DNA from: Alphaproteobacteria bacterium
GTDB lineage: Bacteria; Pseudomonadota; Alphaproteobacteria; RF32; CAG-239
Assembly (NCBI GenBank): GCA_017465945.1
Contig: JAFTVD010000005.1
Span: 1-46,603 of the forward strand
DNA length: 46,603 nucleotides
Reading direction: 5' to 3'
A program made the translations under genes and the position numbers. A model generated the notes under the pieces. That model saw only the letters and a program-made list of their open reading frames with translations, did no database searches and was not told where the DNA came from. The number at the start of each line of letters is the position of its first letter. Position 1 is the stretch's first letter. This document shows, piece by piece, positions 8,260 to 15,745 of this stretch.

Positions 8260-9003
8260 ATGAAAAAGTTTTTATTCTGCATTATGTGTATTTTTTATTC
8301 TTCTATTGCCATGGCTGATATATGCTATGATATTTCTGAAAACGTTGCAAGTATTGCTTATGATATTATTTCCAAACAAACAGAAATATATAAATATTGT
8401 TCCATATGCCCTAAAGCCAAACCAGAAAAAATAATAATATCAGACATTCAAAAATCTAATCCAATATTAATAAATGGAGAAGCTATTGACTTAGCCCATA
8501 TTTATTACAAAAAAGATAATCAATTTATAAATTTAGCAATAGCCTCTAAATGTATATCTGATGGACAATATAACATAACCGCTACACTTAAAGACCTTCA
8601 ACTCATCAATAGAAATTCAGAAAAAGACAGAATTGAAGCCCAAAAACAAGCTAAAGAATATTTTCAAACTTGTTTTAAGGAAAACGCCCCTAATAAAAAA
8701 CATCTAACAACAGTAGATATTATAGAAAGAAATTCCTTATACAGAGAATGTATTGTAAGCAAAATAAAAGAAGAAATAAAAAAGAGTTTCACTCTAAAAG
8801 AGCAAGAAAGTATAATAAAATCACTAGAAGGAATACAAAAAAACGCGTTTAGTTTTTATTCCAAATTTCATCAAACCAATAAATATTGCACTCCTTCATG
8901 TGGTTCTATCTCTCTTATTATGCCATACATTGATGAAGGAACAATATTAGAGAAAATCTTGGAAGATGCTATATATTTGAATATCACCAAAGGAGAGTAC
9001 TAA
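8260..9003 (+). CDS. Exported protein, family S (possible immunity protein of the hydrolase array)
   Basis: A 247-residue protein with a clear Sec signal peptide (MKKFLFCIMCIFYSSIAMA, cleavage near residue 19-20), so the mature form is periplasmic. It carries Cys residues in CSICP, SKCIS, YFQTCF, YRECI and KYCTPSCG. It is homologous to the products at 11728-12423 and 45633-46367: an N-terminal strand-rich part (INGEAIDLAHIYYKKDNQFINL), then a helical part with spaced Cys and a final CxxxCGxI segment. It converges on a GH108 remnant (9031-9264), with a shared stem-loop between the two. By position and localisation it could bind a peptidoglycan hydrolase; this is inference. Confidence 0.8.
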   Translation: MKKFLFCIMCIFYSSIAMADICYDISENVASIAYDIISKQTEIYKYCSICPKAKPEKIIISDIQKSNPILINGEAIDLAHIYYKKDNQFINLAIASKCISDGQYNITATLKDLQLINRNSEKDRIEAQKQAKEYFQTCFKENAPNKKHLTTVDIIERNSLYRECIVSKIKEEIKKSFTLKEQESIIKSLEGIQKNAFSFYSKFHQTNKYCTPSCGSISLIMPYIDEGTILEKILEDAIYLNITKGEY

Positions 9004-9018
9004 AAATACTCTCCTTTT
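8989..9018 (+). terminator. Terminator overlapping the stop of the exported-protein gene
   Basis: AAAGGAGAGTA and TACTCTCCTTT form an 11-bp perfect stem that includes the TAA codon and is followed by T and A residues. It can work in both directions between the convergent genes. Confidence 0.75.
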
Positions 9019-9030
9019 AAATTAAAAAAG

Positions 9031-9264
9031 TTATTTTATTCTAAAACGCTCAAACCTGTCGGGTAGCCCTTTTGTATAATTTTTATAATAAGGATTTGAG
9101 TTTGTCTTTTTTTCTTTTTCATAATCCTCTAATCGCATATCAACAATAGCGTTATTTACTTTAACAACTTCTTCTTTTGACAATTTAATTAGAGCTGTTA
9201 TCGTTTCAGTGCCCATAACACCATCTATAGTATATATTTTATTTAACATGGGAATCAATAGCAT
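9031..9264 (-). pseudogene. GH108 muramidase, C-terminal (PG_binding_3) remnant
   Basis: 77 codons match only the C-terminal half of GH108 lysozymes: DGVMGTETITALIKL corresponds to the family's DGxxGPxTxxAL, and YKNYTKGLPDRFERF to its KKYxxGWxNRxxR end. The IPMLNKI segment recurs in the broken gene at 12430. The catalytic EGGY half is absent. A good promoter remains upstream, so this is a 5'-truncated cassette that may still be transcribed. Confidence 0.65.
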
Positions 9265-9297
9265 AGAAATTTAAACAAAATCTTCCACACTAATATA

Positions 9298-9327
9298 ATC
9301 TTATACAAACTATGACATACTTGTCAA
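9298..9327 (-). promoter_or_regulatory. Promoter left in front of the truncated GH108 gene
   Basis: On the minus strand TTGACA (9327-9322), an 18-bp spacer and TAAGAT (9303-9298). The stretch TTTGTATAAGATTATATT, then AGTGTGGAA, recurs with two changes at about 11653-11680 upstream of another hydrolase remnant, so this is a duplicated hydrolase leader. Confidence 0.6.
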
Positions 9328-9341
9328 ACAGCATAAAACAT

Positions 9342-9986
9342 TCAATCAAACTTCAATTTAACACAATTCTTAAAATCATCCTCTTTATTTTCAAAATTAC
9401 GCCACTCTTCATACCCTGCATAACTAAAACAGTGTGCAACATTATCCCTAAAATCACACCCCATTTTTAATAGTGTCTGAGTATCATTTTTCCCATAAAT
9501 CACACAATGACAATCATTACACCTATTCTTATCAAATATTAGAATTTTTGTTTTATCATCCGAGCAATAATTTGCTTGATAAGTTCCGTTAATTTTATTA
9601 AAAATAAATTCATCACCTTTTGCAATACTACATTTTACTTTTGAATAATCATTACTATAGTTTTCACAAAAAAATCTTAAATTTTCAGATTTACCGGTTT
9701 TATTCTCACTCATAACTCCACCACAACCAGCACTTCCACAATTTGCAAATAAATTTAAGTCTTGATGATTTCCATTCAAATTAATTTCTATTGTGTATAA
9801 AGATGTTTCACCTTTATATTTATATTCAAATTCATCTTTGTTATCTGTTATTACTTCAACTTTATTTAACTCAAAATCAAAACAGGGCCAATCTTGTGGT
9901 AAAGCATTAGCTTTACCATAAGATAAACCCAAAACAATACTAATAATCAGTATTAAGCTCTGAAAATTCACGTAACCTCTTTTCAA
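9342..9986 (-). CDS. Exported Cys-rich protein with NCGSxGC motif
   Basis: A 214-residue protein with a hydrophobic signal sequence (FQSLILIISIVLGLSYGKANA) and about twelve Cys in the mature part, suggesting disulfides in the periplasm. The motif ANCGSAGCGG (about 93-102) and the ending VAHCFS pair it with its upstream neighbour (VNCGSVGCHS, IYHCFS). The start is uncertain: TTG at 9986, or GTG at 9971 with AGAGG 4 nt before it. I keep the TTG because it supplies the KR n-region of the signal peptide. The two genes form one unit. Similar GSxGC proteins are often small periplasmic inhibitors or unknowns. Confidence 0.72.
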   Translation of the reverse strand: MKRGYVNFQSLILIISIVLGLSYGKANALPQDWPCFDFELNKVEVITDNKDEFEYKYKGETSLYTIEINLNGNHQDLNLFANCGSAGCGGVMSENKTGKSENLRFFCENYSNDYSKVKCSIAKGDEFIFNKINGTYQANYCSDDKTKILIFDKNRCNDCHCVIYGKNDTQTLLKMGCDFRDNVAHCFSYAGYEEWRNFENKEDDFKNCVKLKFD

Positions 9987-10009
9987 TTGCCAAAAAACTC
10001 CTTAATGTA

Positions 10010-10426
10010 TTATAACGAAAAACAATGGTATATGTTGCCTTTGAAATAATCGCAATCATATACATCACCTGTTCCTATAAATTGATAATTATTCTTTGTA
10101 TCAATGCTAAAAATCTTACTATGGCAACCAACACTCCCACAATTTACAGAAGAATTAAGAATGAAGATATATGTATTATTCAAATTTTGTGCAATCAATA
10201 ATTTTTGATTAAACTCATCTCCTATAAGACTTACTTCATCTTTATAATATTCATCAACAATTTTATCATAAATACTTTTATTCAATCCAAGTTTTTCTAA
10301 ATTCTCATCAGTTGCAACAACAAATTCAGATGAATTTTTACTACCAATATTTTTCTTTTCAACTCCTGAACTCGCATAAACATTAGTCGCTAATATCAAG
10401 AAAACAAACAAAACGTATTTATTCAC
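10010..10426 (-). CDS. Exported small protein with NCGSxGC motif
   Basis: A 138-residue protein that starts at GTG with AGGAGG 4 nt upstream. Its signal peptide is MNKYVLFVFLILATNVYA. The mature protein holds VNCGSVGCHSKIFS and ends DCDYFKGNIYHCFSL. It is a shorter relative of the product of 9342-9986, 23 bp downstream on the same strand. The function is unknown. The compact size, the export and the hydrolase fragments around it fit an immunity or inhibitor role (inference). Confidence 0.74.
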   Translation of the reverse strand: MNKYVLFVFLILATNVYASSGVEKKNIGSKNSSEFVVATDENLEKLGLNKSIYDKIVDEYYKDEVSLIGDEFNQKLLIAQNLNNTYIFILNSSVNCGSVGCHSKIFSIDTKNNYQFIGTGDVYDCDYFKGNIYHCFSL

Positions 10427-10466
10427 TATGCCTCCTAACTACATTATATGATTATAATGGTTGGTT

Positions 10467-11504
10467 CTATATGTCATATTTATAAGCATCATTACATTCA
10501 AGACGTAATTCCTTAATGTACTTATTAACCACATCTTTTACCATATAATATGTTTCTCTTTTAGCATCTAAAATATAAACTTCACCACTTCGGTGTTTTC
10601 TAGCCCAATCACTATGATGTATAACATTATTATTTACCCCAATTACAGCATTTACATAACTATCAAAATTTTCTTTTGATAATTTATTATTGTGAGTATA
10701 ATACTTATCAAATATTTCATAAGCAATCGCTTTTGAACAATCTATTGCTTTATCATAAGCTTTTAATATCTCTGATAATTTGATCTCATTTTTATCATAG
10801 TCAACCATACAATTATCAAGCTTTTGCCCCAATCTTTCAAATATTTCCGAATCATCAAAAGAACATCTTAAATCAACTTCCCAATCTTCAAGAGTCATCT
10901 CTTTATTCTTTTGCTTAATCCGCTCATCTGTAATTGGCTGTTCATATTCATCATTTAAAAAATATGCTTTTGAAATATTATTTTCAAAACTTATATCTGC
11001 CTCATTATCTACACTATCATATGTTATATATATTTTTTCAATACCTTTACAACCTAAAGAAACTTCATCTATAATTTTTTTATGAATAATATTTTTGTTA
11101 ACATTTTTATTTTCTACAATATTTACAATATAATTAGCATCTTGCATATCTGCACAACCAGCACCTTTTTCCCATTTTATATCAACATCATAAGACATAT
11201 TTTCAGAAATCTCACAATTATACTTAAAAGACTTATCCTCTTTCCAAGTAAAATTATTAATTAGAATAATCTCCGTATGGCTTTTATCAGCCCCTTTAGT
11301 ATCTATTGTATATCTATAAAAAGGTTGCATCTTCTCAAAATAAAGCCCAATATCATGTCCCCAAATATTATAATCTCCAATAGTCAATAATCCCAAATCT
11401 TTATTACATTCAATCTTAATAAAATCACCATGCAAATCAGCTTTTGCAAAACTAACCCCAAATAAAAAACTAAAAACAACTGCAAGATATAATTTTTTCA
11501 TCAT
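10467..11504 (-). CDS. Exported protein, family M (long form)
   Basis: About 345 residues. I start at ATGATG (11504), with GGAG 7 nt before. The signal peptide MMKKLYLAVVFSFLFGVSFAKA is nearly identical to that of 15013-15681, as are the next 15 residues (DLHGDFIKIECNK); the bodies then diverge except for a PITDExI segment. The long form continues with a helical C-terminal part rich in Cys, Asp and Lys (DLRCSFDDSEIFERLGQKL, then CSKAIAYEIFDKY). It is probably periplasmic; the function is unknown. Upstream lie remnants of the hydrolase N-terminal region. Confidence 0.78.
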   Translation of the reverse strand: MMKKLYLAVVFSFLFGVSFAKADLHGDFIKIECNKDLGLLTIGDYNIWGHDIGLYFEKMQPFYRYTIDTKGADKSHTEIILINNFTWKEDKSFKYNCEISENMSYDVDIKWEKGAGCADMQDANYIVNIVENKNVNKNIIHKKIIDEVSLGCKGIEKIYITYDSVDNEADISFENNISKAYFLNDEYEQPITDERIKQKNKEMTLEDWEVDLRCSFDDSEIFERLGQKLDNCMVDYDKNEIKLSEILKAYDKAIDCSKAIAYEIFDKYYTHNNKLSKENFDSYVNAVIGVNNNVIHHSDWARKHRSGEVYILDAKRETYYMVKDVVNKYIKELRLECNDAYKYDI

Positions 11505-11603
11505 AAAAAACTCCAATTCAAAATCATACCTTGCAGTATATATTTTAGTTTAATAAATTCAAGTACTTTATACTCAAATTTATTTTCTGTTATATCCATA
11601 TTT

Positions 11604-11690
11604 CTTCCATACTTATCTAAAAGTTATAGCATAGAATTTTAAGCATAAAATTCCACACTAATATAGTCCTATACAAACTATATATTCCCT
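11604..11690 (-). pseudogene. Remnant of the hydrolase N-terminal region and leader
   Basis: 20 bp (11604-11623) are identical to 18882-18901, where they encode LLDKYG in the intact hydrolase. The adjacent 11653-11680 matches the hydrolase-type promoter at 9284-9312. Apart from this I see nothing in the 11505-11727 gap. A hydrolase gene probably stood here and was lost between this leader and the family-M gene. Confidence 0.5.
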
Positions 11691-11727
11691 TTTCTATACT
11701 ATATTATACAATAGAAACGATTATAAT

Positions 11728-12423
11728 TTAATTCTCTCTTAATATATTATCCACCAAATCTACAATTATTTTCTTTTTTATTTCTAATATTCTATCATAA
11801 ACTTTCATTTGTTCTATTGTTCCACATTTTCCATAACAATAATCAGGCTCACTTGCTAAGAAATAATTTTCTTTAATATCATCAGATAACTTCATATAAT
11901 TTTTTAACATTTCTTCTTTCGAGTTAGCATAAAAAACATCAACACATCTATAGTAAATATCATCTAAACATTTTTCTTGTTCTAATGCTTCTTTTTCAAT
12001 ACCTTTTATCCCACTACTATAAAAATCATCAATGCAATTTTTAACATCAGACTTTATTTTAATAATTTCATCATCTATTGCTAAAAGGTCTTCATTATAA
12101 TATTTAATAAAAAAAGTGCCTTGAATAATATTATCCCCTGTAATGCTTAATAAATTTTCATACTGACCACTATCATTCTTTACGAAAAGTTGGTCTATAG
12201 GATATTTGCGATTATTTATAATAATATCTCCATTATCATAAAAGTTTTTTCCTTTAATAATTTCTTTTACAAAAATAACTTCAGCATCACTTGCTTTTTT
12301 ATACGGAGAACTCCAAACAATCTCCCTTCCTTGCAAAGATGATATATCGTCAATCTGTTTAGCTCGCAAATTTGAGCTAAAACCCAACAATAAAACCAAT
12401 ACCCCATAAAACCAACTTTTCAT
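11728..12423 (-). CDS. Exported protein, family S
   Basis: 231 residues with the signal peptide MKSWFYGVLVLLLGFSSNLRA. The mature part has a strand-rich half (IIINNRKYPIDQLFVKNDSG) and a helical half with spaced Cys (NCIDDFY, EKCLDDIYYRCVDVFY, DYCYGKCGTIEQM), homologous to 8260-9003 and 45633-46367. The gene begins 7 bp after the stop of a broken GH108 gene on the same strand, the spacing expected of an effector-immunity operon. The Cys-spaced helical half recalls lysozyme-inhibitor-like (LprI-type) proteins in general layout only. Confidence 0.78.
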   Translation of the reverse strand: MKSWFYGVLVLLLGFSSNLRAKQIDDISSLQGREIVWSSPYKKASDAEVIFVKEIIKGKNFYDNGDIIINNRKYPIDQLFVKNDSGQYENLLSITGDNIIQGTFFIKYYNEDLLAIDDEIIKIKSDVKNCIDDFYSSGIKGIEKEALEQEKCLDDIYYRCVDVFYANSKEEMLKNYMKLSDDIKENYFLASEPDYCYGKCGTIEQMKVYDRILEIKKKIIVDLVDNILREN

Positions 12424-12429
12424 TATATT

Positions 12430-12830
12430 TTACAGCCTTTCTATTCTTTGAAACCAACCTTTATATTTCTTAGCATCAGGACTTTTTTTCAAATGTTTTG
12501 CATAGTTTAACTTCAATAATTTGCTAAATTCATCTGATTTGTCATCCTTATTTATTTTATTTAACATGGGAATCATCTGCTTTGTCAATAATTTTTTACA
12601 GGGATAACCAAAATCATTTAAAGATTTATGCAATAAATTTAGCGCAGTATTTGGTTGAAGCATAACAAACATATGTAATAATATTTTTGAATTGCCAAAA
12701 TCAACAACTTTATCTAAATTATAATGATCATAAAAATCTAATTTATAAATAAGTCTTGCATCATCTAGCGCCATCAATTCTTGCAAAATCAAGCTCATAT
12801 CCATCTTTCAAATCACCACTTCGCCATTGC
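12430..12830 (-). pseudogene. GH108 muramidase pseudogene fused to the shared hydrolase N-terminus, frameshifted
   Basis: The C-terminal 110 codons match the second half of GH108 enzymes (ARLIYKLDFYDHYNL for the family's xxIYxRDYYDxxxL, then KKYKGWFQRIERL at the end). The 5' end at 12770-12830, in another frame, reads SGDLKDGYELDFARIDGA, the shared N-terminal region of the hydrolases at 15746 and 17762. That frame hits a stop just before the GH108 part. The catalytic EGGY segment is missing. A palindromic repeat is inserted at the same place as in 15746-16975. It is a decayed chimera made by deletion. Confidence 0.7.
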
Positions 12831-12990
12831 GAGAAGCCCTTTTCCTCGTCATTGCGAAGAGCCCTCACCTCTTTCGTCATTACGAGAGGCAACGCCTCGA
12901 AGCAATCCATCCCCCTTTGTCATTGCGAGGAGTAAAACGACGAAGCAATCCATATCCCAACTTCCTAGATTGCTTCACATTCGTTCTGAG
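12825..12990. repeat. Palindromic repeat cluster with copied flank
   Basis: About four ATTGCGAG...GCAATCC copies. The junction on each side (ATCACCACTTCGCCATTGCG on the left; ctagattgcttcacattcg, then ttctgagtaac on the right) is the same as at 16910-17190, so the whole block was duplicated along with the next gene head. Confidence 0.75.
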
Positions 12991-13028
12991 TAACTAATCC
13001 CCCCACCCTCGCCATCGCAAACAACATA

Positions 13029-13098
13029 CCCAATTATTTTCTTGCATTATATGATTAAAAGCATAGACTAGACACATACTAAAGAAAAGGAGCTTCAA
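13029..13098 (+). promoter_or_regulatory. Shared 'head' leader, copy 2
   Basis: Nearly identical to 8189-8259 and 17224-17294. AAAAGGAGCTTCAAATG supplies the ribosome site. Confidence 0.65.
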
Positions 13099-13596
13099 AT
13101 GAAAAAATTTTTAATATTTTTTAGTTTTTTTATTTTTATAAAAACATCATCTGTATGTGCAAACAACACATATCATGGTATTGATATTGATGAAATATAC
13201 AACACTAGTGACTGGAATAGTAAAAATGAAATTAAAAATTTAATAGATAATTATATATTATTAACAAAATTAAAAAACAAATTTTCCAATTGTCCAATTA
13301 ATACACCAGATAGTATAGCTTGCTATGATGAAATAAATCAAAAATTATTACAACATTTTTACATGGATTTCGATGAAAATTTGACAGATTATAATAATTA
13401 TAGAATAACTTTGACGAAAGCATATTTAATTCCTTGTCAACGTATTAAAATGATAGGTATAAGTGGTAAAATGTGTCATATTGATGCCCAAAATCTTGTT
13501 GCAGAAAAACTGAAAGAATATACAAAAACACATATTTATCATATTGATAATATTTTAAGTCAGTATTTTTCTTTTTTGCATAGTATAAAACTATAA
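13099..13596 (+). CDS. Exported small protein (head-module gene)
   Basis: 165 residues, with a signal peptide (MKKFLIFFSFFIFIKTSSVCA) and a short, mostly helical mature part with five Cys (NCPINT, IACYDE, IPCQR, KMCHID). The first 12 residues and the leader are the same as in 17295-17759, but the mature proteins show no clear similarity. It converges on the GH108 gene at 13647, with a bidirectional terminator between them. Being exported and next to a muramidase, it is a candidate cognate inhibitor. Confidence 0.75.
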   Translation: MKKFLIFFSFFIFIKTSSVCANNTYHGIDIDEIYNTSDWNSKNEIKNLIDNYILLTKLKNKFSNCPINTPDSIACYDEINQKLLQHFYMDFDENLTDYNNYRITLTKAYLIPCQRIKMIGISGKMCHIDAQNLVAEKLKEYTKTHIYHIDNILSQYFSFLHSIKL

Positions 13597-13602
13597 AAAA
13601 AT

Positions 13603-13641
13603 ATAAGGAGGAAGTCTTATTTAATTTCCTCCTTATTTATA
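13603..13641. terminator. Bidirectional terminator between convergent genes
   Basis: ATAAGGAGGAA (13603-13613) and TTCCTCCTTAT (13626-13636) make a perfect 11-bp stem, with T- or A-rich sequence on both sides. Confidence 0.85.
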
Positions 13642-13646
13642 ATAAA

Positions 13647-14312
13647 TTATTTTGCTAAATGAGCTCTTTTAGCTCGATTAATCCACCCTGTTAAAAACTT
13701 TTTCTTAGTAGGATCATTTTCCACTACAGCATGAAAATATTTAATCATTTCTGATTTATATTTTTCTAAAAAAACTTCATAGTCTTTTTGGGTGAAATTT
13801 TTCAATTTATCCAATGTAGTTTTTCCTATTATATTTCCTTCAGGTATACCTAAAACACGATGTGTCATATAAATAGCATTTAAAGGATATGAAACAACCC
13901 CAAAATCAACAATAAACCCTCTTATCTTATAGGGTAATTTAGAAAGACCATTCCATTTATAGTAGTCTCTATAAAAAATAGCATTAGCTCTTTCCCTTGT
14001 CATCTTTTTTATATCTTCATTTTTATGTGTAGTTTTAGAAATACCCATATTTGTTTCACCTCCAGAATCATCTTCATCATTATTATACCCTCCTTCATTT
14101 GGATTTAAATAATCTTTTACAATTTTGTTAAATTCATCATCAGACACAAGTTCATTAATAAATTCTCTAGAAAAACCTTTACCATATTTAGAATAATCAA
14201 CTTCCAACTCTTCATCATCTTCACTCGCCACTCTCACATCACTCTTTGTCCCCGAATATTCATTCTCTGCCACTTTTATCTCACAATTTTTCTTATCCCC
14301 CCTTTCTTGCAA
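13647..14312 (-). CDS. GH108 muramidase, N-terminally truncated cassette
   Basis: About 221 residues. The catalytic domain starts near residue 58 and shows the family signature NEGGYNNDEDDSGGETNMGIS with catalytic Glu73. RERANAIFYRDYYKW and a C-terminal PG-binding part (IIGKTTLDKLKNF, then FLTGWINRAKRA) follow. Residues 8-35 (CEIKVAENEYSGTKSDVRVAS) match the end of the N-terminal region shared by 15746 and 17762. Everything before that is missing; the frame closes at a stop at 14343, where the lipoprotein promoter begins. No ATG exists; TTG at 14312 is the only candidate and has no good Shine-Dalgarno. The catalytic domain is intact, as in an orphan toxin cassette. Confidence 0.72.
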   Translation of the reverse strand: MQERGDKKNCEIKVAENEYSGTKSDVRVASEDDEELEVDYSKYGKGFSREFINELVSDDEFNKIVKDYLNPNEGGYNNDEDDSGGETNMGISKTTHKNEDIKKMTRERANAIFYRDYYKWNGLSKLPYKIRGFIVDFGVVSYPLNAIYMTHRVLGIPEGNIIGKTTLDKLKNFTQKDYEVFLEKYKSEMIKYFHAVVENDPTKKKFLTGWINRAKRAHLAK

Positions 14313-14345
14313 AAACTCTCTCTTATTTTTTGCCTTACTTTCTTA

Positions 14346-14373
14346 TTGACTTTTATCTTATTCCCCCTATCTT
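14346..14373 (+). promoter_or_regulatory. Promoter of the lipoprotein gene at 14404
   Basis: TTGACT (14346-14351), a 16-bp spacer and TATCTT (14368-14373). The copy before 45033 has TTGACT-16-TATCAT. Confidence 0.6.
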
Positions 14374-14403
14374 GTATCTATACATCCCAAAGGAGCTCAA
14401 AAA

Positions 14404-14868
14404 ATGAAAAAAGTTATCGTAATACTTGCCATTCTTGTTGCATCTTGCACAACCTTAAAAAAAGACAAATTTGTAAACCCTATTTTTTATAATAAAATGG
14501 TTGGCACCTATACAAAATATGACACTATACAAATAACACCAACTAGTTACCATATTACAAACTTTTATGGATATCAAACCAAGGCAAATTGTGAACTTCT
14601 TGAAAATACATGGGAAAAAGTAACCTTAAAATGCTTACATTTACCTCATGATAAAAATAATGAAAATGAACTAATAATCATTGATGAAGATGAAGCTCCC
14701 GAATATTGGACACGCATATTTGTGCTTGCCCCGGAAGATGAACAAACAGAAAAGGATGGAAAATTTATTATAAGATATACATATGATGAAAAAAGTTATG
14801 CGTGCAAAAAAGATATAAGAAATTGTTCTAGATATCCATATTTTGCACGCACTTCATCAAATAAATGA
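14404..14868 (+). CDS. Small lipoprotein, family L
   Basis: 154 residues. MKKVIVILAILVASC is a lipoprotein signal peptide with lipobox LVASC (Cys15). AAGGAG lies 8 nt before the ATG. The first 29 residues (through KKDKFVNPIFY) and the leader are nearly identical to the gene at 45033, while the rest diverges, though both keep an ITPTSYHI/LTPTSYIS strand and a Cys pair. The mature protein is short and strand-rich, anchored in a periplasm-facing membrane leaflet. It lies head-to-head with the truncated GH108 gene. A lipid-anchored immunity protein is one possibility. Confidence 0.78.
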   Translation: MKKVIVILAILVASCTTLKKDKFVNPIFYNKMVGTYTKYDTIQITPTSYHITNFYGYQTKANCELLENTWEKVTLKCLHLPHDKNNENELIIIDEDEAPEYWTRIFVLAPEDEQTEKDGKFIIRYTYDEKSYACKKDIRNCSRYPYFARTSSNK

Positions 14869-14890
14869 GGTGCATACAATATTAATCATC

Positions 14891-15020
14891 TTACCACTTT
14901 TCTTTAATAGAAAGTATTTTATCTCTTGCCCATTTATTTCTTTCTGCTGATACATCCTTTCTACTAACATTATCAGCAATAAGAGATAAATTTTTAGTCC
15001 TTATCCCCTCTCTTAATCTT
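14891..15020 (-). pseudogene. Lysozyme C-terminal tail remnant
   Basis: A minus-strand open stretch without a start reads ERLREGIRTKNLSLI, then SRKDVSAERNKWARDKILS, and ends IKEKW-stop. This resembles the C-terminal helix region of phage-type lysozymes (ERNKWARDKIL). It overlaps the 3' end of the family-M gene by a few bases. It marks a hydrolase cassette that has lost its catalytic part. Confidence 0.5.
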
Positions 15021-15681
15021 TCATATATCCTTCTTTTCGTAATTGCTCTTTTTTATCCCATTCTTCTATACGTTGTTGGTCTTCTTTGTATTTGTTACTT
15101 ATTATTTCATCTGTAATAGGTGTGAGTTCCTCAGATGAATTGAAATAAACACCTGATGAATTAAAAGAAAAATCTATCGTTAAACCTGCATTCTTATCTG
15201 TTAAAACATTATGATTATAATGTAATTCCCCAACTATCCTATCAACTTCTCCATCACATCCTATTGCAACTTTATCTACCAATTCCTTTTTCACATCATC
15301 TTTTATTTCTGTAATACTAATAAGTTTGGTTGAACTATATTGGCAATCACCTCTATCTATTTGATGAATTTTAATAGTATAGGATAAATTATATGATAAC
15401 TCGCAATTTATAGTAAAATCTTCATCATTTTCAAAAAAACTATTTACCAAATATATATCACTTTCAATTATATAATCCTTTACAGAATATTTAAAATAAG
15501 GTGTTGGAGTTCTAAAATGTTCAACCATTCTTCTACCCAACATAGAATTATCTTGAATATCTATAAATCCAAAGGTTTTATTACATTCAACTTTAACATA
15601 ATCAGCATGCAAATCAGCTTTTGCACAACTAATTCCAAATAAAAAACTAAAAACAACTGCAAGATATAATTTTTTCATCAT
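15013..15681 (-). CDS. Exported protein, family M (short form)
   Basis: About 222 residues from ATGATG (15681), with GGAG 6 nt before. The signal peptide MMKKLYLAVVFSFLFGISCAKA and the next segment (DLHADYVKVECNKTFGF) are nearly the same as in 10467-11504. The mature part is strand-rich with Cys at NCELSYNL, RGDCQYS and IGCDGE, and stops shortly after TPITDEIISNKYKEDQ, so it lacks the long C-terminal half of its relative. It begins 64 bp after the GH24 hydrolase stop on the same strand and is the natural partner gene of that hydrolase. The family is unknown. Confidence 0.77.
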   Translation of the reverse strand: MMKKLYLAVVFSFLFGISCAKADLHADYVKVECNKTFGFIDIQDNSMLGRRMVEHFRTPTPYFKYSVKDYIIESDIYLVNSFFENDEDFTINCELSYNLSYTIKIHQIDRGDCQYSSTKLISITEIKDDVKKELVDKVAIGCDGEVDRIVGELHYNHNVLTDKNAGLTIDFSFNSSGVYFNSSEELTPITDEIISNKYKEDQQRIEEWDKKEQLRKEGYMKD

Positions 15682-15745
15682 TAAAAACTCCAATTCAAAA
15701 TCATACCTTGCAGTATATAGCAAAATAATAAATTATTCAATATTT

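Noticed and set aside
10010..11504. A secretion-system or pilus operon suggested by a run of signal peptides
   Set aside because: No secretion ATPase, usher, chaperone or membrane channel is present; the proteins are small, variable and arranged with hydrolase remnants.
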